Below, in pieces: positions 52,601-62,555 of a stretch of 64,000 nt of DNA. The notes below the pieces were generated by a model, which saw only the letters and a program-made list of their open reading frames with translations, was not told where the DNA came from and did not search any database. The first letter of the stretch is position 1. Each line of letters begins with the position of its first letter. The translations under genes and the position numbers were made by a program. Source of the DNA: Acidovorax sp. FJL06 (GTDB lineage Bacteria > Pseudomonadota > Gammaproteobacteria > Burkholderiales > Burkholderiaceae_C); assembly GCF_003852545.1 (NCBI RefSeq), contig NZ_QAJR01000025.1:62001-126000 (forward strand), written 5' to 3'.

Positions 52601-53054
52601 GTTCTCGCAGTTCACCAGCATGCTCACGCTGATCGAGGCCGAACTGAAGAAGCGCGGCCTGCCTTGGGTCAAGCTCACGGGCCAGAGCGTCAAGCGCGAT
52701 GCGATCATCGCGCAGTTCACCAGCGGGCAGGTGCCGTTGTTCCTCATCAGCCTGAAGGCGGGCGGGGTGGGGCTGAACCTGCCCCAGGCCGACACCGTGA
52801 TCCATTTCGACCCCTGGTGGAACCCGGCGGTGGAAAACCAGGCCACCGACCGCGCCCACCGCATCGGCCAGACGCAGAGCGTGTGGGTGGTCAAGCTGGT
52901 GGCCCAGGGCACGATCGAGGAGCGCATCCTGGCCCTGCAGGAGCGCAAGGCGCAGCTGGCGGGCAGCCTCTACAGCGAGGCCGCCGCACGCAAGGAGCCG
53001 CTGTTTACCGAGAGCGACCTCGCAGAGCTGCTGCAGCCGCTATCGTCGTTGTAG
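49614..53054 (+). CDS. SWIM zinc-finger SNF2-type DEAD/DEAH helicase
   Basis: 1146 residues if started at GTG 49614; a TTG at 49569 lies inside a repeat and is less likely. A SWIM zinc finger lies near the N-terminus (C83-x-C85-x5-C91-x-H93). The middle 500 residues are variable. The C-terminal SNF2 motor has Walker A DDMGLGKT (Lys710), DEAQ (802-805), SGTPMENHLGEIWSLFHFL and the helicase C part LKAGGVGLNLPQADTVIHFD. Members of this group are RapA/HepA-like DNA translocases linked to transcription or repair. It is transcribed alone. Confidence 0.88.
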   Translation: MSSSPAPWFPISSLQAQCDRGAWSRGLDLHRRDAVVSIDIREGHDGVWLIDGEVQGSLPEPYALSVELALAPNGQVTAWSGECSCPVEVNCKHAVALTLKAAYLRRRPGPAPEPWAAQATQALQALQDRKEAQARAEAEARLVRWLSDWDLAAGTAAPAPSGARADRPECYLYLLSTVGRPRAGAPQMQIEAVVSYPKVTGGWAKPKAIRTQPGPGQAVYDCATDADRQLLQLLRAMPRSLGYYSAYSGAPSGVLEGAVGVLALQQAAATGRLFADAGGSTVGAPLRWGAPQSIAWAWKEAPAPQGGDSAWALQATLPSRSATLCGNHPPLYLDAAQGLCGPVQAEGLGPAQLLMLLQAPALGAAALQKHHADVASRLGGVLPLPPVLSPLTRVQGAKPVARLHLAPVPEADVPGLGLITARLRFDYQGHVGWWAGQELGVLVTGADGGQVLLQRDAVAELDAIERLMDLGLLATDDGLFGIPGEESQEDWMHWFDNGFAVLREAGFALTLDAALDGWITHADTLDVALQPRGEDEATSPWFALSLGMEINGVRHNILPLLPMLIAAAAQQPPDPATGQPQLPPFAYLRGTGASGFVRVPTDILRPWMAALLDLVGDRAHDFSGDSLKLSRLDALRTSAALGEGAVWEGADALRSLVAQLQGASALPTVPVPTGVQALLRPYQQQGLNWLQFLRAHGLAGVLADDMGLGKTLQTLAHIQVEKDAGRLTDPALIIAPVSLMGNWQREAARFCPGLRCLVLHGAGRHAVADAVTEHDIVIAPYSLLQRDRERWLAQAWHLVVLDEAQNIKNASTHAAQVVGELKAHHRLCLSGTPMENHLGEIWSLFHFLMPGFLGSQQRFKELFRTPIEKLGDTARLAQLRARVTPFMLRRTKALVASELPPKVESVMPVELAGPQADLYETIRLGMEKTVREALQTKGLAKSQITILDALLKLRQVCCHPQLVPLDAAKKVATSAKLEQLMALLPEMLAEGRRILLFSQFTSMLTLIEAELKKRGLPWVKLTGQSVKRDAIIAQFTSGQVPLFLISLKAGGVGLNLPQADTVIHFDPWWNPAVENQATDRAHRIGQTQSVWVVKLVAQGTIEERILALQERKAQLAGSLYSEAAARKEPLFTESDLAELLQPLSSL

Positions 53055-53058
53055 CGCA

Positions 53059-53080
53059 AAGCGCTTGCTGGATAAGCGGG
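53059..53080. repeat. Partial palindromic repeat after the SNF2 gene
   Basis: AAGCGCTTGCTGGATAAGCG (53059-53078) closely resembles the core at 19600-19616 (GCGCTTATTGGATAAGC). It lies just after the helicase stop codon and could act as terminator, though it has no T-run. Confidence 0.55.
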
Positions 53081-53164
53081 GCGCGTCTTCAAGGCGCCCA
53101 AGCCGCCGGGCCGCCGCGCGGGCGTGTTAACAACAGCGTGCTGGGGGCGCCGCCCGCGCCATCT

Positions 53165-53193
53165 TTGCAAATCAATGCTTTACGCGTTACAAT
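53165..53193 (+). promoter_or_regulatory. Sigma-70 promoter of the rimP-nusA operon
   Basis: TTGCAA (53165-53170), a 17-bp spacer and TACAAT (53188-53193) make a good housekeeping promoter. Transcription would begin near 53200, about 127 bp upstream of rimP. Confidence 0.65.
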
Positions 53194-53208
53194 AAGAGCC
53201 TCACGACC

Positions 53209-53240
53209 AAACGGGCGGGTACCAACCGCCCGTTTTTTTT
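53209..53240 (+). terminator. Leader terminator/attenuator upstream of rimP
   Basis: An 8-bp stem (ACGGGCGG, 53211-53218, with CCGCCCGT, 53226-53233), extended by A-T pairs, is followed by eight T residues. It starts about ten bases after the predicted start of transcription. It should stop most transcripts unless it is bypassed. Confidence 0.75.
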
Positions 53241-53326
53241 GGTCGATTGCTTTTCGAGCTCGAAGCTGCCGGAGAAGTCTCCGGGGGTTATCGGGTTTTT
53301 TGTTTTTCCGGGATTGAACTGAACAC

Positions 53327-53920
53327 GTGGCACTACAGCAAGTCGTTGAACAAATTGTGACGGGCCTGGACTATGACCTGGTGGAGATCGAGCGCTCTGC
53401 CGGTGGTTTGCTGCGCGTCACCATCGACTTGCCCTGGGTGCAGCCGGCCGCCGATGCGCCCACCCCCGTGATCGAGCAGTTCGTCACCGTCGAGGATTGC
53501 GAGAAAGTCACCCGCCAGCTGCAGTTTGCGCTGGAGGTGGATGGCGTGGAATACAAGCGCCTGGAAGTCTCGTCGCCCGGCATCGACCGCCCCTTGCGCC
53601 ACGAGCAGGATTTCGTGCGCTTTGAAGGCGCGGTCATCGACATCACCTTGAAGGCGCCCATTGGCGCCGCAGGCGGGGGGCAGGTCAACGCCACCCGCAA
53701 GAAATTTCGCGGCACGCTGGAGCGGGCCGAGGCGGGGGGCTGGCAGATCGTCTGGAGTGACGAGCCGCCCGTCAAGCCAGGTCAAAAAGTGAGCAAGAAA
53801 CGCGTGCCCGCCCCCTTGCAGGCGCTGGGCTTTACCCTGGATGAGCTGCGGGATGCGCGCTTGGCGCCCATCGTGGACTTCAAGGGGCGCGCAGGCAAGG
53901 CCGGGTCGGCAGCTGCCTGA
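53327..53920 (+). CDS. rimP: Ribosome maturation factor RimP
   Basis: 197 residues from GTG 53327. It assists maturation of the 30S subunit. The N-terminal alpha/beta domain (VVEQIVTGLDYDLVEIERSA) and the family motif EVSSPGIDRPLRHEQDFVRF (residues 84-103) are intact; the C-terminal SH3-like barrel follows, with an insertion rich in Gly/Lys. It is the first gene of the conserved rimP-nusA-infB order. Confidence 0.96.
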   Translation: MALQQVVEQIVTGLDYDLVEIERSAGGLLRVTIDLPWVQPAADAPTPVIEQFVTVEDCEKVTRQLQFALEVDGVEYKRLEVSSPGIDRPLRHEQDFVRFEGAVIDITLKAPIGAAGGGQVNATRKKFRGTLERAEAGGWQIVWSDEPPVKPGQKVSKKRVPAPLQALGFTLDELRDARLAPIVDFKGRAGKAGSAAA

Positions 53921-53997
53921 GTTGCTGAATGATTGGGGTGGGTGGCCGCTGTACGCAGCCTTCCATCTTCGGGTGATTGAAACAGGAGAGTCGTCGC

Positions 53998-55485
53998 ATG
54001 AATCGCGAATTGTTGATGTTGGTTGAGGCCATTTCGCGCGAAAAGAACGTGGAGCGTGATGTGGTCTTGGGCGCCGTGGAGTCGGCCCTGGCCCAGGCTA
54101 CCAAGAAGCTGTACCAGGGCGAGGTGGACATCCGCGTGTCGATTGATCGCGACAGCGGCAACTACGAGACTTTCCGCCGCTGGCTGGTGGTGCCTGACGA
54201 CGCCGGCCTGCAGAACCCCGAAGCCGAAGAACTGCTGATGGACGCGCAGGAGCGCATTCCCGACATCGAAGTGGGTGAGTACATCGAAGAGGGTGTCGAG
54301 TCCGTGCCCATCGGCCGCATTGGCGCCATGGCGGCCAAGCAGGTCATCCTGCAGAAAATCCGCGATGCCGAACGCGAAATGCTGCTCAACGACTTCATGT
54401 CGCGCGGCGAACGCATCTTCACGGGCACCGTCAAGCGCATGGACAAGGGCGACATCATTGTCGAATCCGGCCGTGTGGAAGGCCGCCTGCGCCGTGGCGA
54501 GATGATCCCCAAGGAAAACCTGCGCAGCGGCGACCGCGTGCGCGCCATGATCATGGAGGTGGACCTCACGCTGCGCGGCGCACCCATCATCCTGTCGCGC
54601 TCCGCCCCCGAGTTCATGATCGAACTCTTCCGCCAGGAAGTGCCCGAGATCGAGCAAGGCCTGCTGGAGATCAAGTCCTGCGCCCGGGATTCCGGCTCGC
54701 GCGCCAAGATTGCCGTGCTGTCGCACGATAAGCGCGTGGACCCCATCGGCACCTGCGTCGGCGTGCGTGGCACCCGCGTGAATGCGGTGACCAACGAACT
54801 CGCCGGCGAGCGCGTGGACATCGTGCTGTGGTCCGAAGACCCCGCCCAGTTCGTGATCGGTGCGCTGGCCCCGGCCAATGTGTCCTCCATCGTGGTCGAT
54901 GAAGAAAAGCACGCCATGGACGTGGTGGTGGACGAGGAAAACCTTGCCATCGCCATCGGCCGTGGTGGCCAGAACGTGCGTCTGGCCTCCGACCTGACGG
55001 GTTGGAAGATCAACATCATGGATGCCGCTGAAAGCGCGCAAAAGCAGGCCAACGAGACCGACACGGCCCGCAAGCTGTTCATGGAGCGACTCGATGTGGA
55101 CGAGGAAATCGCCGACATCCTGATCTCCGAAGGCTTCAACAGCCTCGAAGAAGTGGCCTATGTGCCGCTGCAGGAGATGCTGGAGATCGAGAGCTTCGAC
55201 GAAGACACCGTCAACGAGCTGCGTGCCCGTGCCAAGGATGCGCTGCTCACCATGGAAATCGCCCGCGAGGAAAGCGTGGAAGAGGTCTCCCAAGACCTGC
55301 GCGACCTCGAAGGCCTCACCCCCGAGCTGATTGCCAAGCTGGCTGACGGTGGTGTGCACACACGTGACGATCTGGCCGACCTGGCCATTGATGAGCTGAC
55401 CGACCTGACCGGACAGTCTGCAGAAGACGCCAAAGCCTTGATCATGAAGGCGCGCGAACATTGGTTCGCGGGGCAGCAAGAGTAA
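53998..55485 (+). CDS. nusA: Transcription termination/antitermination protein NusA
   Basis: 495 residues from ATG 53998 (CAGGAGAG upstream). The N-terminal RNA-polymerase-binding domain covers 1-130, the S1 domain about 135-200 ([20 protein letters not shown]) and the two KH domains about 230-345. Two acidic C-terminal repeats follow ([20 protein letters not shown] and [19 protein letters not shown]). It modulates pausing, termination and antitermination, and may control its own operon through the leader terminator. Confidence 0.97.
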   Translation: MNRELLMLVEAISREKNVERDVVLGAVESALAQATKKLYQGEVDIRVSIDRDSGNYETFRRWLVVPDDAGLQNPEAEELLMDAQERIPDIEVGEYIEEGVESVPIGRIGAMAAKQVILQKIRDAEREMLLNDFMSRGERIFTGTVKRMDKGDIIVESGRVEGRLRRGEMIPKENLRSGDRVRAMIMEVDLTLRGAPIILSRSAPEFMIELFRQEVPEIEQGLLEIKSCARDSGSRAKIAVLSHDKRVDPIGTCVGVRGTRVNAVTNELAGERVDIVLWSEDPAQFVIGALAPANVSSIVVDEEKHAMDVVVDEENLAIAIGRGGQNVRLASDLTGWKINIMDAAESAQKQANETDTARKLFMERLDVDEEIADILISEGFNSLEEVAYVPLQEMLEIESFDEDTVNELRARAKDALLTMEIAREESVEEVSQDLRDLEGLTPELIAKLADGGVHTRDDLADLAIDELTDLTGQSAEDAKALIMKAREHWFAGQQE

Positions 55486-55509
55486 GGGTCAGGGAGGCAC
55501 GAACCACAT

Positions 55510-58374
55510 ATGTCCAGTAACACTGTCGCCGAGTTCGCAACCGAACTCAAAAAATCGTCTGAAACCCTGCTCGACCAGCTCAAGGCTGCGGGCGTGGGCA
55601 AGGCCGCCCCTTCCGATGCTCTGACCGAGTCGGACAAGCAAAAGCTGCTGGCTTACCTGCAGGCCAGCCACGGCACGGCATCTGCCGACCGCAAGAAGAT
55701 CACGCTGACCAAGAAGTCCACCAGCGAGATCAAGCAAGCCGACGCCACTGGCAAGGCGCGCACCATCCAGGTGGAAGTGCGCAAGAAGCGCACCTTCATC
55801 CAGCGCGATGAAGGTGCCGACGCTGCGGCGGAGGCCGCATCGTCTGCGGTGGAGGAAGAGGCCGTTTCGAGCGAAGACCAGGAACTGGCCCGCCGCGAGG
55901 AAGAGGCGCGCCGCCAGGCCGAGCTGATCCGCCGCCAGGAAACCGAGCTGGCCGAAAAGCGTGCCGAGCGCGAAGCCCGCGAAAAGCGTGAGCGCGAAGC
56001 CGAAGAGCGCGCTGCCGCCTACGCCGCCCAGGAAGCCGAAAAGAAAGCCCAGGCCTCTGCCGTCAAGCAGGAAGCCACGCGCGAGCAGGCCGCAGAAGCC
56101 GCTGCCCGCGCTGCGGCCCAGAACGAAGCCCGTGAAAAGGCCCAGGCGGAAGCCAAGGCCCGGGCCGACGAAGAGGCTGCCCGCGCCCGCGATCTGGAAG
56201 AGCGCCGCCGCAAGGCCCTGGCCGAGGCCGAGGCCATCCGCGCCATGATGGCCACGCCCAAGAAGGCGGTCATGGTCGCCAAGAAGCCCGAGGAGCCCAA
56301 GCCTGTGGCCAAGCCTGCCGCTGTGGGCGATGCCAAGAAGGGCACGCTGCACAAGCCCGCCGTGGGGACGGGCACGGCACGCGCGGGGGCTCCAGCAGCT
56401 CCGGGCGCGGGTGCGCCTGGCTCCGGCAAGGAAGTGAAGTCCGCCAAGCTGTCGTCCAGCTGGGCCGGCGACACCGCCAAGAAGAAGGAAATCAAGACCC
56501 GCGGCGACAGCAGTGGCGGCGTGGGCCGCAACAACTGGCGCGGTGGCCCGCGGGGCCGCCGTGGTGACGGCCGTGACCAGCGCGACGACCACCAGCAGTC
56601 TGCACAGGTGGAAGCACGCATCATCGAAGTGCACGTGCCCGAGACCATTACCGTGGCCGAGCTGGCGCACAAGATGTCGATCAAGGCCTCCGAAGTCATC
56701 AAGGCCCTGATGAAGATGGGCCAGATGGTCACCATCAACCAGCCACTGGACCAGGACACCGCCATGATCGTGGTGGAAGAGCTGGGCCACAAGGCCGTGG
56801 TGGCTGCACTGGACGATCCCGAGGCATTCACCGACGAGGATTCGCAGCAACAGAACGCCGAGCTGCTGCCCCGTGCGCCGGTCGTGACCGTGATGGGCCA
56901 CGTGGACCACGGCAAGACCTCGCTGCTGGACTACATCCGTCGCGCCAAGGTGGCCGCAGGCGAAGCCGGCGGCATCACGCAGCACATTGGTGCCTACCAC
57001 GTGGAAACGCCGCGCGGCATGGTGTCGTTCCTCGACACCCCCGGCCACGAGGCCTTCACGGCCATGCGTGCCCGTGGTGCCAAGGCCACCGACATCGTGA
57101 TCCTGGTGGTGGCAGCCGACGACGGCGTCATGCCGCAAACGAAGGAAGCCATCAAGCACGCGAAGGCGGCAGGTGTTCCGATCGTGGTGGCCATCACCAA
57201 GGCCGACAAGCCCGATGCCAATCCCGACCGCGTCAAGCAGGAGCTGGTGGTTGAAGAGGTGGTGCCGGAAGAATACGGTGGTGATTCGCCGTTCGTACCG
57301 GTGTCTTCCAAGACCGGCATGGGCATCGACACGCTGCTGGAGCAGGTGCTGCTGCAGGCCGAAGTGCTGGAACTCAAGGCGCCGGTCGAATCGCTGGCCA
57401 AGGGCCTCGTGATCGAAGCCCAGCTCGACAAGGGCCGCGGCCCCGTGGCCACGGTGCTGGTGCAGTCCGGCACGCTCAAGGTGGGCGATGTGGTGCTGGC
57501 CGGCCAGACCTATGGCCGCGTGCGTGCCATGCTGGACGAAAACGGCAAGGTGGCCAAGACGGCCGGTCCGTCGATCCCCGTGGAAATCCAGGGCCTGACC
57601 GAAGTGCCACAGGCGGGTGACGAGTTCATGGTGCTCACTGACGAGCGCCGTGCGCGCGAAATCGCGACCTACCGCGCCGGCAAGTTCCGCAACACCAAGC
57701 TGGCCAAGCAGCAGGCTGCGAAGCTGGAGAACATGTTTGCCGACATGACGGCGGGCGAGGTCAAGACCCTGCCCATCATCGTCAAGGCCGACGTGCAGGG
57801 TTCGCAGGAAGCGCTGTCGCAGTCGCTGCTCAAGCTCTCGACCGACGAAATCAAGGTCCAGCTGGTGTACGCCGGCGTGGGCGGTATCAGCGAGTCCGAC
57901 ATCAACCTGGCGATCGCCTCCAAGGCCATCGTGATCGGCTTCAACGTGCGTGCCGATGCCGGTGCGCGCAAGACGGCCGAGAGCAACGGTGTGGACCTGC
58001 ACTACTACAGCATCATCTACGACGCCGTGGACGAGCTGAAGGTGGCGATGTCCGGCATGCTGGCCCCGGAGCAGCGCGAGGAAATCATCGGCACGGCCGA
58101 GATCCGCACGGTGTTCGTGGCCACGAAGATCGGCACGATTGCCGGTTCGTACATCACGTCCGGCATGGTCCATCGCAACGCCAAGTTCCGCCTGCTGCGC
58201 GACCACGTGGTGGTCTACACCGGCGAAGTCGACTCGGTCAAGCGCCTCAAGGACGATGTCAAGGAAGTCAAGGAAGGCTTCGAGTGCGGTATCAAGCTCA
58301 AGAACTACAACGACATCAAGGAAGGCGATCAACTCGAATTCTTTGACATCAAGGAAATCGCACGCACGCTGTAA
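55510..58374 (+). CDS. infB: Translation initiation factor IF-2
   Basis: 954 residues. The GTPase that delivers initiator tRNA. The N-terminal part holds an IF2 N-terminal domain followed by a long Lys/Ala/Glu-rich helical region (about 110-260). The second N-terminal domain is around 370-430. The G domain has G1 GHVDHGKT (463-470), G3 DTPGHE and G4 TKAD. Domains II-IV complete the C-terminus. Length and layout match Burkholderiales IF-2. Confidence 0.97.
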   Translation: MSSNTVAEFATELKKSSETLLDQLKAAGVGKAAPSDALTESDKQKLLAYLQASHGTASADRKKITLTKKSTSEIKQADATGKARTIQVEVRKKRTFIQRDEGADAAAEAASSAVEEEAVSSEDQELARREEEARRQAELIRRQETELAEKRAEREAREKREREAEERAAAYAAQEAEKKAQASAVKQEATREQAAEAAARAAAQNEAREKAQAEAKARADEEAARARDLEERRRKALAEAEAIRAMMATPKKAVMVAKKPEEPKPVAKPAAVGDAKKGTLHKPAVGTGTARAGAPAAPGAGAPGSGKEVKSAKLSSSWAGDTAKKKEIKTRGDSSGGVGRNNWRGGPRGRRGDGRDQRDDHQQSAQVEARIIEVHVPETITVAELAHKMSIKASEVIKALMKMGQMVTINQPLDQDTAMIVVEELGHKAVVAALDDPEAFTDEDSQQQNAELLPRAPVVTVMGHVDHGKTSLLDYIRRAKVAAGEAGGITQHIGAYHVETPRGMVSFLDTPGHEAFTAMRARGAKATDIVILVVAADDGVMPQTKEAIKHAKAAGVPIVVAITKADKPDANPDRVKQELVVEEVVPEEYGGDSPFVPVSSKTGMGIDTLLEQVLLQAEVLELKAPVESLAKGLVIEAQLDKGRGPVATVLVQSGTLKVGDVVLAGQTYGRVRAMLDENGKVAKTAGPSIPVEIQGLTEVPQAGDEFMVLTDERRAREIATYRAGKFRNTKLAKQQAAKLENMFADMTAGEVKTLPIIVKADVQGSQEALSQSLLKLSTDEIKVQLVYAGVGGISESDINLAIASKAIVIGFNVRADAGARKTAESNGVDLHYYSIIYDAVDELKVAMSGMLAPEQREEIIGTAEIRTVFVATKIGTIAGSYITSGMVHRNAKFRLLRDHVVVYTGEVDSVKRLKDDVKEVKEGFECGIKLKNYNDIKEGDQLEFFDIKEIARTL

Positions 58375-58406
58375 GGCGAAGCGACGACGAGAGCAACGAC
58401 GACGAC

Positions 58407-58787
58407 ATGGCTGCGAAGAAATCCGCCACTCCCAACCGCGCCTTCAAGGTGGCCGATCAGATCCAGCGCGATCTGACGGAACTGATCGCGCGCGAGTTGA
58501 AAGACCCGCGCGTGGGCATGGTGACACTGCAGGGCGTGGAGGTCACCCCTGACTACGCCCATGCCAAGGTGTTCTTCAGCCTGCTGACGGGCGACCCGGT
58601 GGAAACCCAGGTGGCGCTCAACCAGGCGGCGGGCTTCTTGCGCAATGGCCTGTTCAAGCGCCTGCACATCCACACGGTGCCCACGCTGCACTTTGTGTTC
58701 GACCGCACCTCCGAACGTGCGGCCGACATGAATGCGCTGATTGCGCGCGCCGTGGCTTCCCGCTCCAAAGACGACGAGGAAACATGA
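58407..58787 (+). CDS. rbfA: Ribosome-binding factor A
   Basis: 126 residues. RbfA helps late 30S maturation and cold adaptation. The KH-like fold shows [20 protein letters not shown] and [15 protein letters not shown], both typical. The stop overlaps the truB start by 4 bp (58784-58787), so the two are coupled. Confidence 0.95.
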   Translation: MAAKKSATPNRAFKVADQIQRDLTELIARELKDPRVGMVTLQGVEVTPDYAHAKVFFSLLTGDPVETQVALNQAAGFLRNGLFKRLHIHTVPTLHFVFDRTSERAADMNALIARAVASRSKDDEET

Positions 58788-59791
58788 CCGAGCGCGCTCC
58801 CCGCATCCGGGTGCAGCGGCGCCCGGTGCACGGAGTGCTGCTGCTCGACAAACCCCTGGGCCTGTCCAGCAACGACGCCTTGCAGAAGGTGAAGTGGCTG
58901 CTGCGCGCCGAAAAGGCGGGCCACACCGGCACGCTGGACCCGCTCGCCTCGGGGGTGCTGCCCCTGTGTTTTGGTGCGGCCACCAAGTTCAGCCAGCTGC
59001 AGCTGGAAGCCCCCAAGACCTACGAAGCCATTGCGTTGCTGGGGGTGACCACGACCACCGGCGACGCCGAGGGCGAGGTGCTGGAGCGCCGCGAGGTGGA
59101 TCTGGCCCAGCTCACGCCCGAACGCCTGGCCGCCGTGCAGCAGCAGTTCACCGGCCCCATCCGCCAGGTGCCGCCCATGCACAGCGCGCTCAAGAAAGAT
59201 GGCAAGGCGCTGTACGAATACGCGCGCGCAGGGGTCACCGTGGAGCGCGAAGCGCGCGATGTGGTCATTCATGCATTGAAACTGACGCTTACGCACACAG
59301 ATCAAGCCCTGCCAGCTATCAAAATGGTAGTGACTTGCAGCAAAGGCACCTACATCCGAACCCTGGGTGAGGACATCGGTGCTGCGCTGGGCTGTGGGGC
59401 GCACCTGCGCTTCCTGCGCCGCACCGATACCGGCGGCATCGGCGTGGAGCGCTGCGTCACGCTGGCGCAGCTGGAGGCCCTGCCCGAAGCGGAGCGCCTG
59501 GCCTGCCTGGAAGCCCCCGAATCGCTGCTGGCGGGGCACACGCGTGTCACGCTGGACAGCGACAATGCCGCTCGTTTCCTGTCGGGCGTGCGCCGCCGCG
59601 GGGCCTGGCCCGATGCCAGCGCGGTGGCGGTGTTTGGAGAGAGTCCCCCGGCGCTGCTGGGGGTGGGCCATGTCGCTGGCGGGGAGCTGGTGCCGGGCAG
59701 GCTCCTGAGTCCGCTGGAAATTCAACAAATTTTGGAAAGCACGCCGCATTCCGCGTCCATGGCGCACAGCGGCACATTGGAAAAACTATGA
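58784..59791 (+). CDS. truB: tRNA pseudouridine-55 synthase TruB
   Basis: 335 residues. TruB makes pseudouridine 55 in the T-loop of tRNAs. Catalytic Asp52 lies in GTLDPLASG, and [22 protein letters not shown] and [15 protein letters not shown] are strongly conserved. A C-terminal PUA-like region follows. Just before CSKGTY, the segment [16 protein letters not shown] (residues about 167-182) is encoded by an AT-richer stretch that matches the palindromic repeat of this genome. The frame is kept. The stop overlaps typA by 4 bp. Confidence 0.96.
   Translation: MTERAPRIRVQRRPVHGVLLLDKPLGLSSNDALQKVKWLLRAEKAGHTGTLDPLASGVLPLCFGAATKFSQLQLEAPKTYEAIALLGVTTTTGDAEGEVLERREVDLAQLTPERLAAVQQQFTGPIRQVPPMHSALKKDGKALYEYARAGVTVEREARDVVIHALKLTLTHTDQALPAIKMVVTCSKGTYIRTLGEDIGAALGCGAHLRFLRRTDTGGIGVERCVTLAQLEALPEAERLACLEAPESLLAGHTRVTLDSDNAARFLSGVRRRGAWPDASAVAVFGESPPALLGVGHVAGGELVPGRLLSPLEIQQILESTPHSASMAHSGTLEKL
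59284..59331. repeat. Palindromic repeat copy inside truB
   Basis: GACGCTTACGCACACAGATC followed by AAGCCCTGCCAGCTATCAAAATGGTAG aligns with the intergenic copies: the block CAGCTATCAAAATGGTAG differs at one base from that at 38990-39007. It is in frame and adds a short peptide segment. Confidence 0.65.
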
Positions 59792-61611
59792 CTAAACAGA
59801 TCCGCAACATCGCCATCATTGCCCACGTTGACCATGGCAAAACCACCATGGTCGACCAACTGCTGCGCCAGTCCGGCACCTTCGCCGACCATGAAAAGGT
59901 CGTCGATACCGTGATGGACAACAACGCGATTGAAAAAGAGCGTGGCATCACGATCCTGGCCAAGAACTGCGCCGTGAGCTGGAAGGGCACGCACATCAAC
60001 ATCGTGGACACCCCCGGCCACGCGGACTTCGGCGGTGAAGTGGAGCGTGCCCTGTCCATGGTGGACAGCGTGGTGCTGCTGATCGACGCGCAAGAGGGCC
60101 CCATGCCCCAGACGCGTTTCGTGACCAAGAAGGCCCTGGCCCTGGGCCTGCGGCCCATCCTGGTCGTGAACAAGGTGGACAAGCCCGGTGCCAACCCCGA
60201 CAAGGTGGTGAACGCTGCGTTCGACCTGTTCGACAAGCTGGGCGCAACCGACGAGCAGCTCGACTTCCCCGTGGTGTACGCCTCGGGCATCAACGGCTGG
60301 TCGTCGCTGGAAGAAGGCGCTCCGGGCGAGCAGTGGGGCCCCGACATGTCGGCCCTGTTCGACACCATCCTCTCGCACGTTCCCCCGAACACGGGTGACG
60401 CCAGCGCGCCGCTGCAGCTGCAAATCTCGGCACTGGACTTCTCCACCTTCGTGGGCCGCATCGGCGTGGGCCGCATCAGCCAGGGTACCCTGAAGCCCAT
60501 GATGGACGTGGTCGTCATGGAAGGCCCCGATGGCAAGGCCGTCAAGGGCCGTGTGAACCAGGTGCTGACCTTCCAGGGTCTGGACCGCATGCAGACGCCG
60601 CTGGCGGGCCCTGGCGACATCGTGCTGATCAACGGCATCGAAGACATCGGCATCGGCGTGACCGTGACCGACCCGGCCAACCCCGCACCGCTGCCCATGC
60701 TGAAGGTGGACGAGCCTACGCTGACCATGAACTTCTGCGTGAACACCTCGCCCCTGGCAGGCCGCGAAGGCAAGTTCGTGACCAGCCGCCAGATCTGGGA
60801 CCGCCTGCAAAAGGAACTGCAGCACAACGTGGCCCTGCGCGTGAAGGAAACCGACGAAGAAGGTATCTTTGAAGTGATGGGCCGGGGCGAACTGCACCTG
60901 ACCATCCTCTTGGAAAACATGCGCCGCGAAGGTTACGAGCTGGCCGTGTCCAAGCCCCGCGTGGTGTTCAAGGATATCAACGGCGAGAAGTGCGAGCCTA
61001 TCGAACTCGTGACGGCCGACATCGAAGAAGGCCACCAAGGCGGCGTGATGCAAGCCCTGGGCGAGCGCAAGGGCGAGCTGGTGAACATGGAGTCCGACGG
61101 CCGTGGCCGCGTGCGCCTGGAGTACCGCATCCCGGCCCGTGGCCTGATCGGTTTCACCAACGAATTCCTGAACCTGACGCGCGGTTCCGGCCTGATCTCC
61201 AACATCTTCGACAGCTACGAGCCGCACAAGGGCGACATCGGTGGCCGCAAGAACGGTGTGCTGATCTCCATGGACGACGGTGAAATCTTCACCTACGCCC
61301 TGGGCAAGCTGGACGACCGTGGCCGCATGTTCGTGAAGGCGAACGACCCCGTGTACGAAGGCATGATCGTCGGCATCCACAGCCGCGACAACGACCTGAT
61401 CGTGAACGCCACGCGCACCAAGCAGCTCACCAACTTCCGCGTGTCCGGCAAGGAAGACGCGATCAAGATCACGCCCCCGATCGACCTCACGCTGGAGTAC
61501 GGCGTGGAATTCATCGAGGACGACGAACTGGTCGAAATCACGCCCAAGTCCGTGCGCCTGCGCAAGCGCCACCTGACCGAAAACGAGCGCAAGCGCGCTT
61601 CCCGGTCCTGA
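59788..61611 (+). CDS. typA: Ribosome-associated GTPase TypA/BipA
   Basis: 607 residues. A translational GTPase of the EF-G family that acts in 50S assembly and stress adaptation. G1 is AHVDHGKTT, switch I ends in ERGITI, G3 is [16 protein letters not shown] and G4 is NKVDK. The BipA-specific C-terminal domain is complete ([16 protein letters not shown] end). It is the last gene of the rimP operon and is followed by a terminator. Confidence 0.97.
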   Translation: MTKQIRNIAIIAHVDHGKTTMVDQLLRQSGTFADHEKVVDTVMDNNAIEKERGITILAKNCAVSWKGTHINIVDTPGHADFGGEVERALSMVDSVVLLIDAQEGPMPQTRFVTKKALALGLRPILVVNKVDKPGANPDKVVNAAFDLFDKLGATDEQLDFPVVYASGINGWSSLEEGAPGEQWGPDMSALFDTILSHVPPNTGDASAPLQLQISALDFSTFVGRIGVGRISQGTLKPMMDVVVMEGPDGKAVKGRVNQVLTFQGLDRMQTPLAGPGDIVLINGIEDIGIGVTVTDPANPAPLPMLKVDEPTLTMNFCVNTSPLAGREGKFVTSRQIWDRLQKELQHNVALRVKETDEEGIFEVMGRGELHLTILLENMRREGYELAVSKPRVVFKDINGEKCEPIELVTADIEEGHQGGVMQALGERKGELVNMESDGRGRVRLEYRIPARGLIGFTNEFLNLTRGSGLISNIFDSYEPHKGDIGGRKNGVLISMDDGEIFTYALGKLDDRGRMFVKANDPVYEGMIVGIHSRDNDLIVNATRTKQLTNFRVSGKEDAIKITPPIDLTLEYGVEFIEDDELVEITPKSVRLRKRHLTENERKRASRS

Positions 61612-61632
61612 TGGGCTGAGCGTCCCCGGAAG

Positions 61633-61659
61633 GGCCACTGCTGCGCAGTGGCCTTTTTT
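61633..61659 (+). terminator. Terminator of the rimP-typA operon
   Basis: A 9-bp perfect stem (GGCCACTGC, 61633-61641, with GCAGTGGCC, 61645-61653) leads into six T residues. It starts 22 bp after the typA stop. Confidence 0.9.
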
Positions 61660-61679
61660 CCGTCTGCAATCCGAATCCC

Positions 61680-62555
61680 ATGTTGAAACTCACGTATTCC
61701 CGCGCCGTGCTGCTGATGGTGGCGGTCACCCTGATGTGGTCGATGGCCGGGGTGGTCACGCGCCATCTGGAGCATGCCGCGAGTTTCGAGGTGACCTTCT
61801 GGCGCAGCTTTTTCACGCTGGTGTCGCTGCTGGTCATCCTGCCGCTGCTGCAGGGGCGGGCGGTGTTTGCCTCCCTGCGCAAGGGCGGCAGTGCGCTGTG
61901 GATCTCCGGCATCTGCTGGAGTGTGATGTTCACCGCCTTCATGGTGGCCTTGGTGCTCATGCCGGTGGCCAATGTGCTGGTCACCATGGCGGCAGGGCCG
62001 TTGCTTACCGCCTTGTTCGCCCGCCTCTTCATCGGCCACCATATCGCTGCGCGCACCTGGGGGGCGATCGCGGTGGCGGGCCTGGGCATCGGCTGGATGT
62101 ATGGCTCGCAGATGGCAGGCCTGCCGCTGGCGGGCACACTGGTGGCCTTGTGCGTGCCGGTGGCCGCGGCCATCAACTGGACGGTGGTGCAGCACTCGCA
62201 ACGCCATGGCCACGCGGTGGACCTGGTGCCCGCCGTGCTGGTGGGGGCGGTGATCTCGTCCCTGGCCACGCTGCCGCTGGCCCTGCCGTTTCAGGCCTCG
62301 GGGCATGACCTGCTCTTGCTGGGCCTGCTGGGCGTGGTGCAATTGGCGATCCCCTGCGTGCTGGCCGTGCGCTGCGGGCGTGTGCTCAAGGCGCCCGAGA
62401 TGGCGCTGCTGGGCTTGCTGGAAGTGATTTTTGGCATCTTGCTGGCATGGCTGGGGGCGGGCGAAAAGCCCGCAGCAGCGGTGCTGACGGGCGGCGTGCT
62501 GGTCATCGGTGCGCTGGTGTTCAATGAACTGTTAGGTTGGAAGGAACAAAAATGA
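61680..62555 (+). CDS. DMT-superfamily (EamA) transporter
   Basis: 291 residues with ten hydrophobic segments in two EamA repeats. Substrate unknown. It starts 21 bp after the operon terminator and overlaps the crotonase gene by 4 bp (ATGA), so the two share a transcript. It is a different sequence from the transporter at 42945-43913. Confidence 0.88.
   Translation: MLKLTYSRAVLLMVAVTLMWSMAGVVTRHLEHAASFEVTFWRSFFTLVSLLVILPLLQGRAVFASLRKGGSALWISGICWSVMFTAFMVALVLMPVANVLVTMAAGPLLTALFARLFIGHHIAARTWGAIAVAGLGIGWMYGSQMAGLPLAGTLVALCVPVAAAINWTVVQHSQRHGHAVDLVPAVLVGAVISSLATLPLALPFQASGHDLLLLGLLGVVQLAIPCVLAVRCGRVLKAPEMALLGLLEVIFGILLAWLGAGEKPAAAVLTGGVLVIGALVFNELLGWKEQK

Noticed and set aside
53782-55479. Open frame opposite nusA
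   Set aside because: Antisense shadow of a conserved gene.
55489-58332. Long open frame opposite infB (947 codons)
   Set aside because: Antisense shadow of IF-2 caused by high third-position GC; no RBS or recognisable domain.
59722-61638. Long open frame opposite typA
   Set aside because: Antisense shadow; the plus-strand gene is clearly TypA.
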